Both the position numbers and the translations under genes were made by a program. A DNA stretch of 64,000 nt, from assembly GCF_026151345.1 (NCBI RefSeq), contig NZ_JAMQPR010000001.1, forward strand, positions 535,231 to 599,230, written 5' to 3'. Positions 36,974 to 45,073 of the stretch are shown piece after piece (the first letter of the stretch is position 1; each line of letters starts with the position of its first letter). Source of the DNA: Leptospira paudalimensis. GTDB taxonomy: Bacteria > Spirochaetota > Leptospiria > Leptospirales > Leptospiraceae. A model generated the notes under the pieces. It searched no databases, was not told where the DNA came from, and saw nothing but the letters and a program-made list of their open reading frames with translations.

Positions 36974-37390
36974 TTACAGATGAAAGTGGCCATTTGCTTC
37001 TGGTTGGTACTTAACGTCTGTAATTTGGAATTGTTGAACACCGTTTGGAACATTCCATTGGATGATATCTCCGACTTTATATCCTAAACAAGCAGTTGCA
37101 ATTGGAGCCAAAATTGAAATTTTCCTTTCAGAAGTGTTGGATACTTCAGGAAATACCAATTGGAATTCATCAAAATCTAACTCATTTAAGTTTCTGATTT
37201 CAACAATTGAATTCATTGTAACAACATTCGCCGGAATTTTTGTCGAATCTACTTTTTGAGCTCTTTCAATTTCCCCTAATAGATCTTCTGTATTCGCATT
37301 TGTTTTGTTACGTTTTGAATATTCGGAAATCATATTCTTTAACCGAATATAATCAAAATTTGTAATCGAAAGTTTCTTTTGGGTTTTCAT
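36974..37390 (-). CDS. GreA/GreB-family protein, Rnk-like
   Basis: 138 residues from the ATG at 37390, which has GAGGAG 7 nt upstream; a longer frame to 37480 is open but lacks a site. The C-terminal half (about 55-135) is a GreA/GreB FKBP-like domain (VRIL-type APIATACLGYKVGDIIQWNV). The N-terminal region is short and lacks the full GreA coiled coil, as in Rnk (nucleoside diphosphate kinase regulator). Known: Rnk binds RNA polymerase but lacks transcript-cleavage stimulation. Inference: RNA-polymerase-binding protein. Convergent with the glycosyltransferase gene. Confidence 0.78.
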   Translation of the reverse strand: MKTQKKLSITNFDYIRLKNMISEYSKRNKTNANTEDLLGEIERAQKVDSTKIPANVVTMNSIVEIRNLNELDFDEFQLVFPEVSNTSERKISILAPIATACLGYKVGDIIQWNVPNGVQQFQITDVKYQPEANGHFHL

Positions 37391-37615
37391 AACCATTCTC
37401 CTCGTTTTGTGCAAAAAAACTTTCAGTTTAAATAAGAGTTCTGTTCTGTCAACAGGTTCCCGGAATTCAGTTGCAACCATTCAAACAAATCTCGAAACAA
37501 TTCGAATTCGATTGAATCTTCTTTTGTAATTTAAATTGATTTCTTTTGAAAAATACTGTCTAAAGTGATTATTTTTTATGAAAAATTTGCTAGACATGAT
37601 TTTTGAAATTTGTAA

Positions 37616-37631
37616 TGTTGCTATAGCAACA
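37616..37631. promoter_or_regulatory. MarR-gene operator, copy 1
   Basis: TGTTGCTATAGCAACA, a perfect 16-bp palindrome that ends one base before the MarR start codon. An identical copy lies at 38088-38103. A TTGCTA box 17 bp before TTGTAA (37589-37617) suggests a promoter directly upstream, so the operator would cover the transcription start. Confidence 0.75.
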
Positions 37632-37632
37632 A

Positions 37633-38070
37633 ATGGAAAATGATTTTGAATTAGAAAACTCATATGCATACTTAATTTATCGCACTGTTCGTGCTTTAAG
37701 AAAACAGTTTATGAGGCTTGCGATGGAGCAGGAGCTTGAATTGTTCCCTGAACAGTGGTTTGTATTAGTCAAAATCATCAAACAACCAGGTTGTAGCCAA
37801 TCAGATTTAGGCAGAGATTTTGATGATCGGCCATCTATGGCTCGTGCACTTCGGAATATGGAAAAAAAAGCTTGGATCAAAATCATTCCAGATCCTGATG
37901 ATAGAAGGAAACATAAAGTATTTCCAACTAAAAAAGGGATCGATCTTTATACACGTTTGGTTCCTGAAATTGAAAAGGAAAGAAGTAGAATGTTCAAAAA
38001 ATTAACAAAACAAGACTTTCATAACTTCAAACGGATCATTGATGAAATTTATGACCAATCAGCGATTTAA
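37633..38070 (+). CDS. MarR-family transcriptional regulator
   Basis: 145 residues. A winged helix-turn-helix of MarR type is visible: WFVLVKIIKQPGCSQSDLGR, then MARALRNMEKKAWIKIIPDPDDRRKHKVFPTKKG, in which the D-x-R wing is clear. No ribosome site precedes the ATG, which lies one base after the operator, so the messenger may be leaderless or nearly so. The same palindrome stands before the next gene. Inference: an autoregulated repressor that also controls the NTF2-like gene 78 bp downstream. Confidence 0.88.
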   Translation: MENDFELENSYAYLIYRTVRALRKQFMRLAMEQELELFPEQWFVLVKIIKQPGCSQSDLGRDFDDRPSMARALRNMEKKAWIKIIPDPDDRRKHKVFPTKKGIDLYTRLVPEIEKERSRMFKKLTKQDFHNFKRIIDEIYDQSAI

Positions 38071-38087
38071 ATTTTTTTTGGTCTAAA

Positions 38088-38103
38088 TGTTGCTATAGCA
38101 ACA
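38088..38103. promoter_or_regulatory. MarR operator, copy 2
   Basis: An exact second copy of TGTTGCTATAGCAACA, 45 bp before the start of the NTF2-like gene. The two copies are 472 bp apart and bracket the MarR gene. Confidence 0.75.
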
Positions 38104-38147
38104 ATTGTGAGATTTACAGAACACGGATTTTTTGTTCAGGGGGATAT

Positions 38148-38528
38148 ATGAATACAAATCAAAATGAGAATACAAAAGAAAGTCTGGAGAAGGTGTTTAA
38201 AACTTTCATCAGTAATATCGATGCGAGGGATGTTTTTTCCTTAGAAAAGACATTTCATGACCAATTTACTGACCATGTCAGCGTGAGTGGGATGGAAGAT
38301 ATTATGGTCTCTAATAAAGAGAAATACCTGCAATCTTTAAAAGATGGAAAGTTAGGTGGTGTAGAAAGGGAGGTTCAAATCAATTCGATTGATCTTGTGG
38401 ATAATTTTGGTGTTGTGAAAGCAAACTTACAAAGTAAGGTGATGAACTTTCGCACCCAATATTCTTTTTTATGGAACGATGGAGATTGGAAAGTCATACA
38501 TGCTTTAGTATCTGCTAAAAAAATATAA
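38148..38528 (+). CDS. NTF2-like (SnoaL/lumazine-binding type) protein
   Basis: 126 residues; GGGGGA about 5 nt before the ATG is a strong ribosome site. The layout is a single NTF2-like cone: helix FKTFISNIDARDVFSLEKTF, then strands FTDHVSVSGMEDIM, FGVVKANLQSKVM, and YSFLWNDGDWKVIHALVS at the end. Members range from polyketide cyclases to steroid isomerases and ligand binders, so no reaction can be assigned. Controlled by the adjacent MarR operator copy (inference). Confidence 0.72.
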   Translation: MNTNQNENTKESLEKVFKTFISNIDARDVFSLEKTFHDQFTDHVSVSGMEDIMVSNKEKYLQSLKDGKLGGVEREVQINSIDLVDNFGVVKANLQSKVMNFRTQYSFLWNDGDWKVIHALVSAKKI

Positions 38529-38609
38529 GACTTTGTTTTTTCCTTTAGAGTTGGAAAATGAAATTAACGAATCAAACATCAAATCTTTATGACTAATTGG
38601 TTTGGTTCG

Positions 38610-39638
38610 TTAATTCAGTTTTTGAATGAAGTTGAGAATCGAATTATCTCTTTCTTTAATCTGATCAAATAGAATTCCATAATGATTGGAATCAATTTCC
38701 ATTCCTTTTGAATTAGGGATTCTTTTTAACATTTCATCAAATGAATCTTTTGGTAATAAATCATCATTAGGAAACAAATTCATTTTAGTAGCTCTTAGAA
38801 TGAGAGTTGGAGTAAGAATTGTTTCGAAGTTCAATCTCTTGTTGAGTATCATTCGTTTGCCCATTTTCATTGGATGAGATAAAAATTGTAACATTACAGT
38901 TTTCAAATCAATGGCACCACCCATCTCTTTTAGTTCTTCTTCCATAACATATTTTGGCATATGGCAAACATAACCATTTTGAATTGGGTGTAATTCATTT
39001 CCAAAGTAATCTTGGATTTTCTTTGTCCACTTTGGTACTAAAGGAGAATTTTTTACCAAATTAAAATAATCATTTTGACTTCTATAGACAACATCCAAGC
39101 GATCAAATGACTGTTTGAGCACCTTTAGGATTTGGATTCTCTTTTTGACTGTTAAAAGACCACCTCCATCTATGAGTATCATACCACTGATTTTATTAGG
39201 GTATTTAAGTGCATAACGAAGTGCAATCATACATCCAAAGGAATGTCCTAAAATTATAAAATCCTTTAATTTGTAATGTTGAACCAATTGATTTAAGTCT
39301 TCAATATGATTCATAAAACCATAGCCAGTATTTGGTTTGTCTGAATGACCTCTACCTTTTAAGTCGTAGGAGATAACTTTGTGACCTGCTTTTGAAAGTA
39401 AGTTTGCAAATGACTCCATCGAATGTAGATTTCCAGACAATCCATGTAAACAAATGACAGTCTTTTTTCTTCCTGGCCAAACTCCGACATGAAGGGAAGT
39501 ATGATTCACTAGGATATTATCTTCCCGAAATCTACTTGGTTTTTTGGGACTTACCTTTTGGTTGGTATTTTTTTTTGTCATAATCGATTTGAATGAAACC
39601 TGTTTCCGTATGATAGAATTTGGTGGACCAAATTTCAT
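38610..39638 (-). CDS. Alpha/beta hydrolase
   Basis: 342 residues. After an approximately 45-residue basic N-terminal extension, the fold begins: oxyanion VICLHGLSGN, nucleophile elbow ILGHSFGCMI (Ser near residue 135), and a late His in SNHYGILFD. The acid is probably the Asp in the segment before PTLILRATKMNLFPND. The catalytic Ser-Asp-His set is intact. Known: the family includes esterases, lipases and haloperoxidases. There is no signal peptide. Substrate unknown. Divergent from the M14 peptidase gene. An internal ATG at 39581 could be the true start, as neither has a clear ribosome site. Confidence 0.85.
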   Translation of the reverse strand: MKFGPPNSIIRKQVSFKSIMTKKNTNQKVSPKKPSRFREDNILVNHTSLHVGVWPGRKKTVICLHGLSGNLHSMESFANLLSKAGHKVISYDLKGRGHSDKPNTGYGFMNHIEDLNQLVQHYKLKDFIILGHSFGCMIALRYALKYPNKISGMILIDGGGLLTVKKRIQILKVLKQSFDRLDVVYRSQNDYFNLVKNSPLVPKWTKKIQDYFGNELHPIQNGYVCHMPKYVMEEELKEMGGAIDLKTVMLQFLSHPMKMGKRMILNKRLNFETILTPTLILRATKMNLFPNDDLLPKDSFDEMLKRIPNSKGMEIDSNHYGILFDQIKERDNSILNFIQKLN

Positions 39639-39820
39639 TTCAATGTTTTAATTTCCTTCATTTTGAGAACACAATCATAGAATGGAAAAATTGTAATCAA
39701 AATGTAACAGTAATCGTAATATTCGAATTTTAGAAATGGAGTCGTTGTAAAATGTTGAATCATAGATACAAACGAGATTTGGTTTTACAATTCATTTGAT
39801 TTGATTCGAGGCAAAAATTA

Positions 39821-40810
39821 ATGTTACGTGGTATAAAAAGATTAAATCGTTATGAAAACAGAATCCTAAAAATTGTTAAGTTGGGTGGTAAACTTGTTAG
39901 ATTAAAACAATATGGCTTCTCTTCTAAAACGGAGGAAGGATTTAGGTTCCCAATTTATGTTTTGGAAATTGGAAAACCGAAAGCCATTAAAAGTAATGTT
40001 TCAGGTCTTATAGCAGGCGTTCATGGTTTAGAGACCATTGGCATTCGGGTGTTATTAGATTTTTTGGATGATCTTTTTGCACGTAAAAATTCTGTTTTGT
40101 ATCATGAAATCAAAAATGGTGAAGTTGGAATTGTTTGCATTCCAGTACTAAATCCAGGTGGAGTTGCTTTAAAAAGACGTTCGAACCCAAAGGGTGTCGA
40201 TTTGATGCGAAATTCAGGTGTAGAAGCGGTTAAAGCTCCATTTTTTTTTGGGGGGCATAAGTATTCAAATTTTTTTCCGTATTATCGTGGTAAGGTGTTA
40301 CAAACTGAGTCAAGGGTTTTAGATCGATACTTCAAGGAATATTTTCTTAAAGCTGAAAATCAATTAATCCCAGTTGTAGATATTCATTCTGGTTTTGGTA
40401 CTGTGGATCATGTATGGTGGCCTTATGCGAGTACACATGAACCATGTGCTGATGAAGATTTATTTCAGAAAATTGGTTCAAATTTTACAAATCATTTAAA
40501 TCATTTCTTATATCGATTTGGGCCACAAAGTGAAACTTATACAAGCCATGGTGATCTTTGGGATCGATTGTATGATAAATTCCAATCAAATATAAAAGAG
40601 ACACAATCTCCTATTTCTAGGCATTTTCTCCCCCTAACATTGGAAATTGGTACATGGTCGGATATCAATTTAGATCCATTGAAAATATTTCGCAAAAGAG
40701 GTATTTTTAATCCAACACGCGAATTAAAACAAAAATCAATCATCAGCCATCGGAAATTTTTATCCGATGTTATACGGCTTGCAAAAATGAACCCTTCGGA
40801 CATATACTAG
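39821..40810 (+). CDS. M14-family zinc carboxypeptidase-like protein
   Basis: 329 residues; GAGG lies about 9 nt before the ATG. Zinc-site elements in order: SGLIAGVHGLET (H-x-x-E), a substrate-binding NPGG followed by NPKGVDLMRN, VVDIHSGFG (third ligand) and LPLTLEIGTWSD, whose Glu is the catalytic base in this family. Length and motif spacing match M14 members such as MpaA/DUF2817-type peptidases. No signal peptide. Inference: cytoplasmic or unconventionally placed carboxypeptidase, possibly of cell-wall peptides. Divergent from the alpha/beta hydrolase. Confidence 0.78.
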   Translation: MLRGIKRLNRYENRILKIVKLGGKLVRLKQYGFSSKTEEGFRFPIYVLEIGKPKAIKSNVSGLIAGVHGLETIGIRVLLDFLDDLFARKNSVLYHEIKNGEVGIVCIPVLNPGGVALKRRSNPKGVDLMRNSGVEAVKAPFFFGGHKYSNFFPYYRGKVLQTESRVLDRYFKEYFLKAENQLIPVVDIHSGFGTVDHVWWPYASTHEPCADEDLFQKIGSNFTNHLNHFLYRFGPQSETYTSHGDLWDRLYDKFQSNIKETQSPISRHFLPLTLEIGTWSDINLDPLKIFRKRGIFNPTRELKQKSIISHRKFLSDVIRLAKMNPSDIY

Positions 40811-40902
40811 ATAAAATTATGTTCCGAATTTTGTAATTATTCACTTTACCTTTTTTTGATTTTCTGGTAAATTTACCCAGCTAAGGAAATTAATTTCTTT
40901 GG

Positions 40903-41178
40903 GTGAAGCCAATGTATCAATTAAGTGAAGTACTAAATCTGATTTTCGATAGCATTGGTATCTTAATTATTTCAAGACTATTGATCCTTCAGCTAATTCC
41001 AAAATATAATTTTTTATTCACAGCATTTCTTTTGATTTGGTTCAGTAATGTTTTTACAGTTCTCGAAGGATATTATTTCCACGATTTTTTCAATTTTTTA
41101 GAACATTCATTTTATTTTTTTTCTTCCGTTTGTTTTTTCGTAAGCGTGAAAAGAGAAATATTGGTTAGCCAACATTGA
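40903..41178 (+). CDS. Small membrane protein, related to the next kinase's sensor part
   Basis: 91 residues from a GTG at 40903 (ATG at 40912 is an alternative). Three membrane segments are predicted. The second half (FSNVFTVLEGYYFHDFFNFLEHSFYFFSS... truncated here) lines up by eye with the sensor region of the kinase that follows, including a shared N-x-F-E/L-E-x-G pattern. It ends one base before the kinase start, so the two genes are co-translated. Inference: a partner subunit derived by duplication of the kinase membrane module. Confidence 0.55.
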   Translation: MKPMYQLSEVLNLIFDSIGILIISRLLILQLIPKYNFLFTAFLLIWFSNVFTVLEGYYFHDFFNFLEHSFYFFSSVCFFVSVKREILVSQH

Positions 41179-41179
41179 T

Positions 41180-42118
41180 ATGAATTTAATCGTTCTCTTA
41201 AATGTTTTATCGCTATTCTTTTGTTTGGTGTCATTTTGCTTTATTATTGTTTATTTTATGAAAAGACCTTCTTTTCGCGGGGAAGGGACTTTTTTGATAC
41301 TACTTGCTTTGATTCCTTGTTATGTAAATATTTCCAATATTTTTGAACATGGTTTGTTGATTGATTATTTTGATGAGTATGAAGGTTTTTTTAAAGATTT
41401 GTATGCAATGATTCTTTTGATTTTTCTATACATCAGTTCTATCAAAAAAGAGCAAAAAACGAGACTGGCTCATGAACACCAAATTAAATCAGACCTAAAA
41501 TTAAAGTCAAAACTTCTAACCGAAATACACCATAGAGTAAATAATAACTTACAAATCATATCTGGGCTTATGGCCTTACAAATTGAATCTGAAAAAGATG
41601 AAAAATTGACATCATCACTCAACTTGATACAAAACCGAATTCAAGCTATTGCATCAGTTCATAAGATTATTTATGGTTCACCAAACTTACTTTATGTAAA
41701 TTTGAATCAAATATTTTCTTTAATCTTAAGTAACTTAAAAATAACTTATTTGAAAGAAAATGTAGATATAGAATTGCGAGAGTTAGTGGAAGAAGGTTTT
41801 GAAATGGATCTCGATCGTTCTATTCCGATTGGATTGATCTTAAATGAATTGGTTTCCAATTGTTTTCGTCATGCTTTTACGATAGAAAATAAGGGAATAA
41901 TTGAAGTGAGTTTAGGAAAATTGGAAGAGGAATTTGTTTTGGTTATTCGAGATAATGGAATAGGAATGAATGTTGAATCGGAGGAAAAGGGTATAGGTTT
42001 GATGTTAGTCAGAAATTTAGTAAAACAATTACAGGGAACAATTTTGATTGGAACTCAAAAAGGGTTAACATTCGAAATTAGATTTCCAATCAAAAATATG
42101 AATCCGATAAAAATTTAA
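41180..42118 (+). CDS. HisKA_2-type sensor histidine kinase
   Basis: 312 residues. Three N-terminal membrane segments (about 1-90) lead into a coiled linker and the HisKA_2 H-box LLTEIHHRVNNNLQIISGLM (His near 116), where the H-R-V-K/N-N-N-L-Q pattern is diagnostic. The ATPase domain has N-box LILNELVSNCFRHAF, G1 RDNGIGM and G2 KGIGLMLVRNLV. Known: HisKA_2/HWE kinases often feed light- or stress-responsive regulators. There is no sensor domain beyond the membrane part, and no regulator gene next to it. Co-translated with the membrane protein at 40903. Confidence 0.88.
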   Translation: MNLIVLLNVLSLFFCLVSFCFIIVYFMKRPSFRGEGTFLILLALIPCYVNISNIFEHGLLIDYFDEYEGFFKDLYAMILLIFLYISSIKKEQKTRLAHEHQIKSDLKLKSKLLTEIHHRVNNNLQIISGLMALQIESEKDEKLTSSLNLIQNRIQAIASVHKIIYGSPNLLYVNLNQIFSLILSNLKITYLKENVDIELRELVEEGFEMDLDRSIPIGLILNELVSNCFRHAFTIENKGIIEVSLGKLEEEFVLVIRDNGIGMNVESEEKGIGLMLVRNLVKQLQGTILIGTQKGLTFEIRFPIKNMNPIKI

Positions 42119-42124
42119 TTTTGC

Positions 42125-42715
42125 TTATAGATACAAGATTTCATCTAATTTCCTAACTTTGTAACTCGCTTCCTTTTGGAAAGGGAACAATCCAGTTGGA
42201 TCAATGTAGATTGTCTCAACATTTGCTCTTTTACCAGCTTCTAAATCATATATATAGTCTCCGATCATTATCGTTTCTTCTGGTTTTGCATTCCATTGTT
42301 TCATCAGATACAAAATTCCATCAGGGTTTGGTTTTGGAATGGCACGATCTCGGCAGATAATATTCTGTTCATTGAAAAAACTTGAAATCCCTGCTGCACT
42401 TAATGTTTCTAATGAATTTACAAAATTATTGCGCGTTAATATCCCTAATGTTTTCGTTTGTGAGTGAATTGTTTGTAAAAATTCAAAACAACCTTGTGAT
42501 GCTTTTGCTAATTGTGCAATTTTGTATTCGATATTATCTAATTCTATATCTTTTTGTTTCTTTACGTTAGGTGGAAGGGATGAGAGTGAAGTTAATATAT
42601 CAACATCCGTTGGGATACCGAGTTCTTGTTTAATCGCTAAAAAATCATGTTGTGCAACTGTTAACGTGCCATCCATATCAAAAATCCAAAACTGTTTTCT
42701 TTGGTGAAGTTTCAT
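42125..42715 (-). CDS. HAD-family phosphatase
   Basis: 196 residues. All four HAD motifs are present: IFDMDGTLT, ILTRNN, the Lys in KPNPDG and MIGDYIYDLEAG. A small helical cap makes it subfamily IA, like phosphoglycolate or beta-phosphoglucomutase-type enzymes. Its start overlaps the mobA stop by 4 bp, so it is the last gene of the moaA-moaD-moaE-mobA operon. Inference: it may remove a phosphate from a by-product of cofactor synthesis, but no such role is established for the family. Confidence 0.85.
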   Translation of the reverse strand: MKLHQRKQFWIFDMDGTLTVAQHDFLAIKQELGIPTDVDILTSLSSLPPNVKKQKDIELDNIEYKIAQLAKASQGCFEFLQTIHSQTKTLGILTRNNFVNSLETLSAAGISSFFNEQNIICRDRAIPKPNPDGILYLMKQWNAKPEETIMIGDYIYDLEAGKRANVETIYIDPTGLFPFQKEASYKVRKLDEILYL

Positions 42716-43344
42716 CTATGATACAATTCAAAGTCTGATTTTGAGTTAATATTTTGCAAAAAAATTTCTTCTTCCATTGGTAAATTTAGAAAGATTGAAG
42801 TATTTTCTAAAGCCTTTATTTTTTTTTGTAAAGATAATTCAATCTTTGGATTGAGATAGTAAGCTTGAATCCATTCTTCTAATGTTGATTTGTTATAAAT
42901 TGCACATAATGGTTCGATTCCATTTTTCGTCTGATAGAAAACACCAGATAAATTTGGATTTTCATGATATCTATCAATCAGTCGTTTGATTGATTTTAAT
43001 TTGATGGAAGGAGTATCCACTGCAATCGTGAAAATTGCTTTGTAATGAATGTGATTCGATTTTAGGAAATGATGTGCCGAAATTAACCCACACAATGGTC
43101 CTTGTATGTTTTCAAATTGGTCAAAAATAAAAGAGTTATTTGGAAACCATGATTCATAGAGAGGGAGTTGTTCTTTTCGAAGTGATAAAAAGAGATTGAA
43201 TTTAAAAATTGAAATTTTTTTTGCGAGAGTTTTTATGAAGGTTGAATTTTTCCCAATTGGCAAAAATGCTTTATCTTCACCCATCCTGGAACTTTTCCCA
43301 CCAACCAAGAGTAAAAAGACGACATCACTCGTGGTTTGAGTCAT
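42712..43344 (-). CDS. mobA: Molybdenum cofactor guanylyltransferase MobA
   Basis: 210 residues from the ATG at 43344 (AAGGG 8 nt upstream), overlapping the moaE end by 20 bp; a longer frame to 43413 is less likely. The nucleotidyltransferase signature VGGKSSRMGEDKAFLP near residue 13-28 and the AVDTPSIKL metal-binding region are visible. It attaches GMP to molybdopterin to form Mo-bis-MGD, the cofactor needed by DMSO-reductase family enzymes such as the nitrate reductase at 56183. Part of the moaA operon. Confidence 0.88.
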   Translation of the reverse strand: MTQTTSDVVFLLLVGGKSSRMGEDKAFLPIGKNSTFIKTLAKKISIFKFNLFLSLRKEQLPLYESWFPNNSFIFDQFENIQGPLCGLISAHHFLKSNHIHYKAIFTIAVDTPSIKLKSIKRLIDRYHENPNLSGVFYQTKNGIEPLCAIYNKSTLEEWIQAYYLNPKIELSLQKKIKALENTSIFLNLPMEEEIFLQNINSKSDFELYHR

Positions 43345-43750
43345 GTAGACATCCCTTTGACCATTCGGAACTACCATCTTGGTAGTATTCTTTTTTCCAA
43401 ATTGGTACTTCATGTTTCACTCGATCGATAATGTATCGGTTTGCTAGGTAAGCTTCGTCTCGATGGACTGAACCAGTGGAAACGATCACTGCAATTTCAC
43501 CAACGATCAACTTTCCAAGTCGGTGTATACAATTTGCATATTGAAGTACCCATTTTTGTTTACAATCTTGCAATATGGAATTGATCATTTGATTTGCCAA
43601 TTCCGAATATGCTTCATATTCTAAATGGGTTACAATTTTACCTTCATTGATATCACGTACGATTCCAGTGAAAAGTACATACCCACCCATATTTGGAAGT
43701 GAAGGTATTATATTCGTTATTTCAATTGTGTTGTCTGTTATGTGTTCCAT
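43325..43750 (-). CDS. moaE: Molybdopterin synthase catalytic subunit MoaE
   Basis: 141 residues. Recognisable by FTGIVRDINEGKIVTHLEYEAY, the RLGKLIVGEIAVIV strand, STGSVHRDEAYLANRYIID and the catalytic KHEVPIWKKE. With MoaD it converts cyclic pyranopterin phosphate to molybdopterin by inserting two sulfurs. Lies 11 bp downstream of moaD and overlaps mobA by 20 bp in the same transcription unit. Confidence 0.92.
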   Translation of the reverse strand: MEHITDNTIEITNIIPSLPNMGGYVLFTGIVRDINEGKIVTHLEYEAYSELANQMINSILQDCKQKWVLQYANCIHRLGKLIVGEIAVIVSTGSVHRDEAYLANRYIIDRVKHEVPIWKKEYYQDGSSEWSKGCLHDSNHE

Positions 43751-43761
43751 CGATTAATCAA

Positions 43762-44004
43762 TTATCCTCCACTCGATGGAGGTAAAATTGCGATGATCGA
43801 GTTTTTAGGAATCATATCAAAATCATTTACAATTTTCTGATTGATTGAAACCCTACTTACATTTATAATTTTTGATGCATTTGGATTTTGTTTGCATAAC
43901 AATTCTTTTAATTGAGTCACCGAAATATCATCGTCAATTTCTGTTATTTGTTTCGCTGTAAAAAAATCCTTTAACGCTGCAAAAAATAATATTTCTGCCT
44001 TCAT
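43762..44004 (-). CDS. moaD: Molybdopterin synthase sulfur carrier MoaD
   Basis: 80 residues, a ubiquitin-like beta-grasp ending ILPPSSGG. The terminal Gly-Gly is the site that MoeB adenylates and that is later thiocarboxylated. It begins directly after the moaA stop codon with no gap, so translation is coupled. Its activating enzyme is probably the MoeB at 45074 on the other strand. Confidence 0.9.
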   Translation of the reverse strand: MKAEILFFAALKDFFTAKQITEIDDDISVTQLKELLCKQNPNASKIINVSRVSINQKIVNDFDMIPKNSIIAILPPSSGG

Positions 44005-44946
44005 CTAACCTCCAATATATTTCATTGATAATTCAGAACCAATGAATTTAGTTTTTTTTGTTAACATAGCTTGGTTTAATGTAGATTCAATTTCGTCTTT
44101 AGAACTTGGTATTTCAAAGGAAGTTTCATCACTCAGACAACCATAGATTCTACCCTGACTGTCCATTCGTAATCGATTACAACCTTCACAAAAAGGTTCT
44201 GTATGATTGGCAATCATGCCAAAAATATATCCTTCCCCAGTACTAAAATATTGTGCGGTAGAGTCTGGTGCGGTTGGATAATCTCTAATTTGGTATCTTG
44301 TTTTAATCTGGTTTCGAATTTCTTCTGCAGAATAAAAATACAATGGGTGTTCTTTATGGAGGGGACCCATTTTCATAAATTCTAAAAATCGAATGGGTAT
44401 CGATCGTTTGCCTGCCCATTCCAATAAATCCAATATTTCGGAATCGTTAAATCCACGTAAGATCGTGGAATTAATCTTGATATCGAATCCAATTTTTTTG
44501 GCTATTTCAATTTGGTCTAAAATTTGTAACACTGGATTTTTCCGATCACTTAAAGTTTCAAAACCTTTCTGGGATATGCTATCCAATGAAAAATTGATTC
44601 TCGTAAGACCAGCGGACTTCATTTTTTCTATGAGTCCTTTGTCAAAATTTCCATTTGAGGTGAGAGCAATCTGTTTTATCGAATGTTGTTTTACAACTTT
44701 GATTAATTGGATGAGATCCTTGTGGAGGGTAGGCTCTCCTCCAGTTAAATGTACTTCTTTTATATCGATATGTGGGAGTAATCGTGTGAGATTTGTATTT
44801 AAAAGTTCTGGACTTAGGTATTGGTTATATGCTTTTTTTGGATTGTGATTTTCTTTTTCTTTGGGTGCACAATATACACATGCGAAATTACAATGGGATA
44901 AGATACTAATTCTCAAAACTTCAAATTTTCTAGTATCCAAGGACAT
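44005..44946 (-). CDS. moaA: GTP 3',8-cyclase MoaA (radical SAM)
   Basis: 313 residues. The radical SAM cluster CNFACVYC is near residue 19, followed by HLTGGEPTL. The second cluster appears as CEGCNRLRMDSQGRIYGC near 255-275. The C-terminus is ...KYIGG, the Gly-Gly tail typical of MoaA. It makes the pyranopterin precursor of molybdenum cofactor from GTP. First gene of moaA-moaD-moaE-mobA-HAD, whose promoter must lie within the 127 bp shared with divergent moeB. Confidence 0.95.
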   Translation of the reverse strand: MSLDTRKFEVLRISILSHCNFACVYCAPKEKENHNPKKAYNQYLSPELLNTNLTRLLPHIDIKEVHLTGGEPTLHKDLIQLIKVVKQHSIKQIALTSNGNFDKGLIEKMKSAGLTRINFSLDSISQKGFETLSDRKNPVLQILDQIEIAKKIGFDIKINSTILRGFNDSEILDLLEWAGKRSIPIRFLEFMKMGPLHKEHPLYFYSAEEIRNQIKTRYQIRDYPTAPDSTAQYFSTGEGYIFGMIANHTEPFCEGCNRLRMDSQGRIYGCLSDETSFEIPSSKDEIESTLNQAMLTKKTKFIGSELSMKYIGG

Positions 44947-45073
44947 CGTTATAAACGAATTTATACAGGAATTATTAGTTGGAAAGAAAAATTGATTTTT
45001 TTCCGCAGATCAAAACCAAATTTTGATAAAAATATATTTCTTAAGTATCCTCTTGTTATAGTTCAATATTTTT

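Noticed and set aside
45001..45020. Possible sigma54 promoter for moaA on the minus strand (TTGG...TGCGG)
   Set aside because: The GG-GC spacing is 9 bp instead of the required 10.
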